Positions 39,201-43,365 of a stretch of 43,365 bases of DNA are shown here, piece after piece (the stretch's first letter is position 1; each line of letters starts with the position of its first letter). Source of the stretch: an uncultured bacterium (lineage in GTDB: Bacteria > Omnitrophota > Gorgyraeia > Ghiorseimicrobiales > Ghiorseimicrobiaceae); contig CAJVXN010000016.1 in assembly GCA_913009335.1 (NCBI GenBank), forward strand, positions 1-43,365. The letters run 5' to 3'. A program made the position numbers and the translations under genes. A model generated the notes under the pieces. It searched no databases and was not told the origin of the DNA. It saw only the letters and a program-made list of their open reading frames with translations.

Positions 39201-42200
39201 GATAACTTTAATAGTAATAGATAATCAGGGAGGCAAAGACGTAGAGATGCTCAATGTATACGTTCAGGGTGGGCAGGATACTACGCCTCCTACAACACCG
39301 AATGTTTCCGATGAGGGCCAAGCAACTGTAAATACAAGCCAGCTTTATGCCCAATGGTCAGCAAGTGACCCGGAGTCTGGCATTAGCGAATACCAATATA
39401 AAATTACAAAAGATTCTGTTGATGGCGCGGTTATAAGAGATTGGACAACTACCGGAACCTATGATTATGTTACAGCCGGTGCATTAAGCCTAGAGGACGG
39501 CACAACCTATTACTTCTCTGTCAAAGCCATAAACGGCGTAGGCATAATAAGCGCTATTGGTTATTCTGATGGCATAACTGTATATACTTCAGGTAATGTT
39601 ACTGCATCTATAATTTCGCCTGCCGACGGAGATTATATAGGCAGAAGAGGTAAGATTGAAGCTGACGCATTTGCCCCGGCTTCCGGAATTGATAGGGTAG
39701 AGTTTTATGCAGACGGTGTGCTTTTAGGATATGATTCCAGAAGTCCTTACTACCGTACTTGGTATACAACAGGTCTTGTTTTAGGCTCAAGCCATGTTTT
39801 AAAGATAATAGTCTATGATGATCTTGGTAATACTGCCAGTGATTCTGTAAATGTTATAGTAGATGCCCAAAAACCTATTGTCTCTAATATTCAGGTTGTA
39901 TCTAATGGCACATCTTCTACAATTTCCTGGGATACGGATGAGCCGGCTACCTCGCTGCTTAACTGGGGTGATACGTATTACATGACAGAAACACCATTAG
40001 AAGATACCACATTTAACACAACACACTCCTTTACCATAAATAATCTTATCCAAGGAACTAAATATTATTATAGAATTTATGTTTATGACATCGCAGGTAA
40101 TAAAGGTTATGCTTCAAGAAAATACTTCTATATGGATACTATAGCCCCTAGCGTATCTATTACCTCGCATCAGGATGGTGATTATGTAGGATCAAGGCCC
40201 AAGATTATCGCAGCCGCGTATGATAATGAAACAGGTATAGACAAAGTAGAATTCTATATTGATAATGTGCTCAAACGCACAGATTCAAGCGATCCATATT
40301 ATCACACCTGGTATAATACCGGCCTTGCCGCAGGTTCAACACACACAATAAAAGTAATCGCTTATGATGAAGGTGGTAGTAGCGCGGAAGATTCAATAAG
40401 CCTAATCGTAGACGCGGATGATCCGGTAATATCAAATCTTGCCTATAGTCTAGATATTCAGAATACATCCTGCACTATCTCCTGGACTACAGATGAGCCG
40501 GCTACTTCACTGCTTAACTGGGGTGATACGTATTACATGACAGAAGCACCGTTAGAAGATACCACATTTAAAACAACACACTCCTTTACCTTGCCCAACC
40601 TTATTAATGGAATTAAATATTATTATAAGGTCTATGTTTATGATAGAGCAGGCAACGAAGAAAGAAGTTCTAGAAAATACTTCCTTGCAGATTTTAATCT
40701 TCCCACATATGCGATAAATATTACTGTCCAAAACGGCACTGTTACAAAGACGCCGGATAAAACAGTTTATAATCAAGATGAGCTGGTAACATTAGAGGCG
40801 TTCCCGGATACAAATTACACGTTTAATAGCTGGCTTGGCGATTTATCCGGGAGTACTAATCCGACAACTATTGCTATAGATTCTGATAAGTTGGTTACGG
40901 CGAGTTTTGTTTCCTTAGATACTAATAGAATATATGCTCTTACTACTAATGCGTCTGCAGAGGAAACAATTATTATAAAGACGCCTGATAAACAACTTTA
41001 TGCAGATGGAGAAAAAGTAGAACTAAAGGCAGTATCAAGTGATGCGCACTTTATTTTTAATCAATGGAAAGGAGATCTATCCGGAAGTACTAATCCAACG
41101 ACAATAACCATGGATAGTGATAAATTTGTTTATGCGGATTTTGATGCCGTGATATTTCTTGATACGCCTGCAGTAAACGGTGCAACTACAAAAATTCCCG
41201 ATAAACAATATTATGCCTATCAGGAAATAGTTACTTTAGAGGCAGTGCCGGATGTAGGATATAGATTTAGTCATTGGTCCGGTAATGCCTTGGGTAGCGT
41301 TAATCCTCTTGCGCTAACGCTTTATAGGGATGTATCTATTATAGCAAATTTTGTTCCTATCTCTGATGATATTACGCCTCCGCAAACTACAGCTTCACCT
41401 AAAGGAGGGATATATTCTTCTACGCAAAACGTAGTTCTTTCAACAAATGAGCCGGCAACTACTTATTACACCACAAATGGCTCAATACCTACTACTTCAT
41501 CAGGAGTTTATTCTGCGCCAATTATAATAGATAAGACTACAAACCTTAGATTCTTCTCTATGGATACGGCGGGTAATCAGGAGGCAGAACAAAGCGAAAG
41601 CTATGCGATAAATTCTTCAGCAGATGCGACTGTTACAATAAATGGTTCTGTAGAGTATCAGACAATTGACGGCTTTGGAGTTGCAGAAGCGTGGAATATT
41701 CCCGATTCTACTTTCTATCCATATCTTTTTAATGATCTTGGAGTTAGTATATTAAGATTTAGGATGCCACCGGGTATTGAGCCTTTAAACGATAACAGCG
41801 ATCCAGATGTAATTGACTGGAGCAATATTGATTTGAGTAGTTTTAATACATATTATGCTCCGGCAAAGTCAGGCCCTCTTTCAGCCCTGTTGAAGGAAGC
41901 AAAAGCAAGAGGAGTAAAAATATTAGGAACAATTTGGTCGCCTCCGGCATGGATGAAAACAAATAACGACACCAAAAATGGAGGAAAGGTTATATCGGGC
42001 TATGAAGATGAGTTTGTAGAATACGTAGTTATTTGGGTTAAGGCACTTAAAAAGTATTATGGCGTTGATATGGATTATATTTCAATACAAAATGAACCCG
42101 ATGTTACAGAAAAATGGGAAACGTGCAGATATACCGGCTCAGAGATAAATAATTTTATCAAGCTTGTTGGCGCGCGCTTTGCCTCAGAGAATATAACCAC

Positions 42201-42897
42201 AAAAATAATAGGTCCTGATACCGGGTGGTTTGGTAGCTTTGCCAGTCGTGCCGGTGCTATTTGTGCCGATAGCGTAACTACAGGCTATGTTGGTACGCTA
42301 GCAACTCATTCCTATGGTCAGAATTTCAATGATCCTGATAGTTTGATTTCCGGATGGCAGTCGATAAAAAATTTGACCCAGTCCTATAATAAAAAATTAT
42401 GGATGACAGAATATTCTAAACCGGGAGGGGATGCCTATTGGAGCACTGCGTTTAATATGGCACAGCACATTCATAATGCCCTCGCTTATGCTAATGTAGG
42501 CGCATATATCTCCTGGGAATTTTTTGATGCGCCTGAACCTATAATTTATAAAGACCAGAGTACGACGCATAGATATCACACGCAGAAACAATACTTCAGG
42601 TATATTCGTCCGCAAGCAAAAAGGGTAAATGCTCAAGCGACAGATAGTGATATACTTGTTACAGCGTTTAACCATAAACAGAATAAGACTTTTACAATTG
42701 TAGTTATAAATAGAACAGCTTCCGATAAATTGGTTGATTTTAACATTAGCGGTATCCAGGGAGTCTCTAGTTTTAACGTTATTCGTACATCGGTTAATGA
42801 AGACTCAACCGATTTAGGGAGCGTCTCAGTGGCGAGTAATTTCATTAGTTATGGTTTACCGGCAGAAAGTATTACTACTTTTATAGGATCGTATTGA
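36298..42897 (+). CDS. Giant secreted multidomain protein (about 2200 aa) with C-terminal GH30-like domain
   Basis: N-terminal lyase/lectin-like domain, putative Ig ([35 protein letters not shown]), beta-propeller/BNR-like region, PKD ([21 protein letters not shown]), Fn3/Ig/B-repeats, chitobiase-like ([22 protein letters not shown]), GH30-like [12 protein letters not shown]...[12 protein letters not shown]...[10 protein letters not shown]. Start codon uncertain (GTG 36289, ATG 36298 or ATG near 36380). Confidence 0.85.
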   Translation: [2199 protein letters not shown]

Positions 42898-42922
42898 TAA
42901 ATTGGCATGCAAAGAGTTGTAT

Positions 42923-42964
42923 AAATAGCAAGACAAGGGGGGTCGTCTTGCTATTTGTGTTTTG
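42923..42964 (+). terminator. Strong hairpin terminator
   Basis: AAATAGCAAGAC-aaggggggtc-GTCTTGCTATTT then GTGTTTT; 12-bp perfect stem. Confidence 0.75.
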
Positions 42965-42976
42965 GGACGAAAGTGC

Positions 42977-43005
42977 TTGCAATATAAGGGATTATGTGGT
43001 ATACT
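42977..43005 (+). promoter_or_regulatory. Sigma-70 promoter (TTGCAA-17-TATACT)
   Basis: TTGCAAtataagggattatgtggTATACT upstream of the 43087 gene. Confidence 0.6.
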
Positions 43006-43086
43006 TAACATACTTAAGAGATAATTAAAGTTTTTAAAAAGTAACCTGCCTCGGATACAAAATATAAATCCTATTTAACCAATCTT

Positions 43087-43365
43087 ATGAAAAATTTATT
43101 ACGTAGAATATTATTCCTGTCTTGTATATGTGTATTAAGCATAGCAGCTAGGGCTTTAGCAGAAGTTCCCCAAGAGACAAGCAATGTCTATGTGCAAGAT
43201 AGCCAGTTAATTATAGAGAAACGCTTAGAGAATGGTTCGTTGGACAGTCCTAAGGTTTATACCATAAAAGGCGTTACCTGGTCACCGGCAACGCGCGCAC
43301 CTTCCCGGGCTATTAGCCCGATTGACCCTACCAGTATTATTGATTATGGATTTTTCTTTAATTGG
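43087..43365 (+). CDS. Secreted protein, N-terminal part (runs off window), possibly carbohydrate-active
   Basis: MKNLLRRILFLSCICVLSIAARALAEVPQETSNVYVQDSQLIIEKRLENGSLDSPKVYTIKGVTWSPATRAPSRAISPIDPTSIIDYGFFFNW; open to window end. Confidence 0.65.
   Translation, partial: MKNLLRRILFLSCICVLSIAARALAEVPQETSNVYVQDSQLIIEKRLENGSLDSPKVYTIKGVTWSPATRAPSRAISPIDPTSIIDYGFFFNW

Overview
This is a bacterial chromosomal window around the replication origin. Gene content and style resemble Omnitrophota-like or other candidate-phylum MAGs, but that taxonomy is only a low-confidence inference. Left of about 8.77 kb genes run on the minus strand: thrS (partial), tRNA-Val/Leu/Cys, a LAGLIDADG ORF, coaC, rpoZ, gmk, yicC, ndk, parB, parA, a Jag_N-only ORF, yidC, yidD, rpmH. 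From 9.0 kb rightward genes run on the plus strand: dnaA, dnaN, a DUF721/DciA-like gene, gyrB, gyrA, tRNA-Glu, two lipoproteins, a DJ-1/PfpI gene, glmS, rsmI, a collagen-like secreted protein with ECF sigma/anti-sigma genes, a small regulator-like ORF, two giant secreted multidomain glycoside-hydrolase proteins (2738 and about 2200 aa), and a partial secreted protein. The most notable signal is a cluster of four homing-type elements within about 20 kb of the origin. These are (i) a LAGLIDADG ORF that reads through an intact tRNA-Cys, (ii) a GIY-YIG ORF wedged between a truncated tRNA-Glu copy and an intact tRNA-Glu, with its stop codon inside the intact tRNA, (iii) an HNH intein in GyrB, and (iv) a LAGLIDADG intein in GyrA at [11 protein letters not shown], a site different from the familiar mycobacterial Y/T site. 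Because both free-standing nuclease ORFs end inside or beyond a tRNA, RNase P maturation of the tRNA should create a non-stop nuclease mRNA. Other findings include a 75-bp palindromic element inserted in frame in coaC with a 6-bp direct repeat, a duplicated tRNA-3'-end-to-DJ-1 segment flanking a two-lipoprotein cassette, a hairpin repeat family with conserved outer arms and variable paired cores, no rnpA at its usual locus, a parS palindrome, and a CRE/LacI-like operator ahead of the polysaccharide-degradation block. All calls were made by eye; no searches were run.
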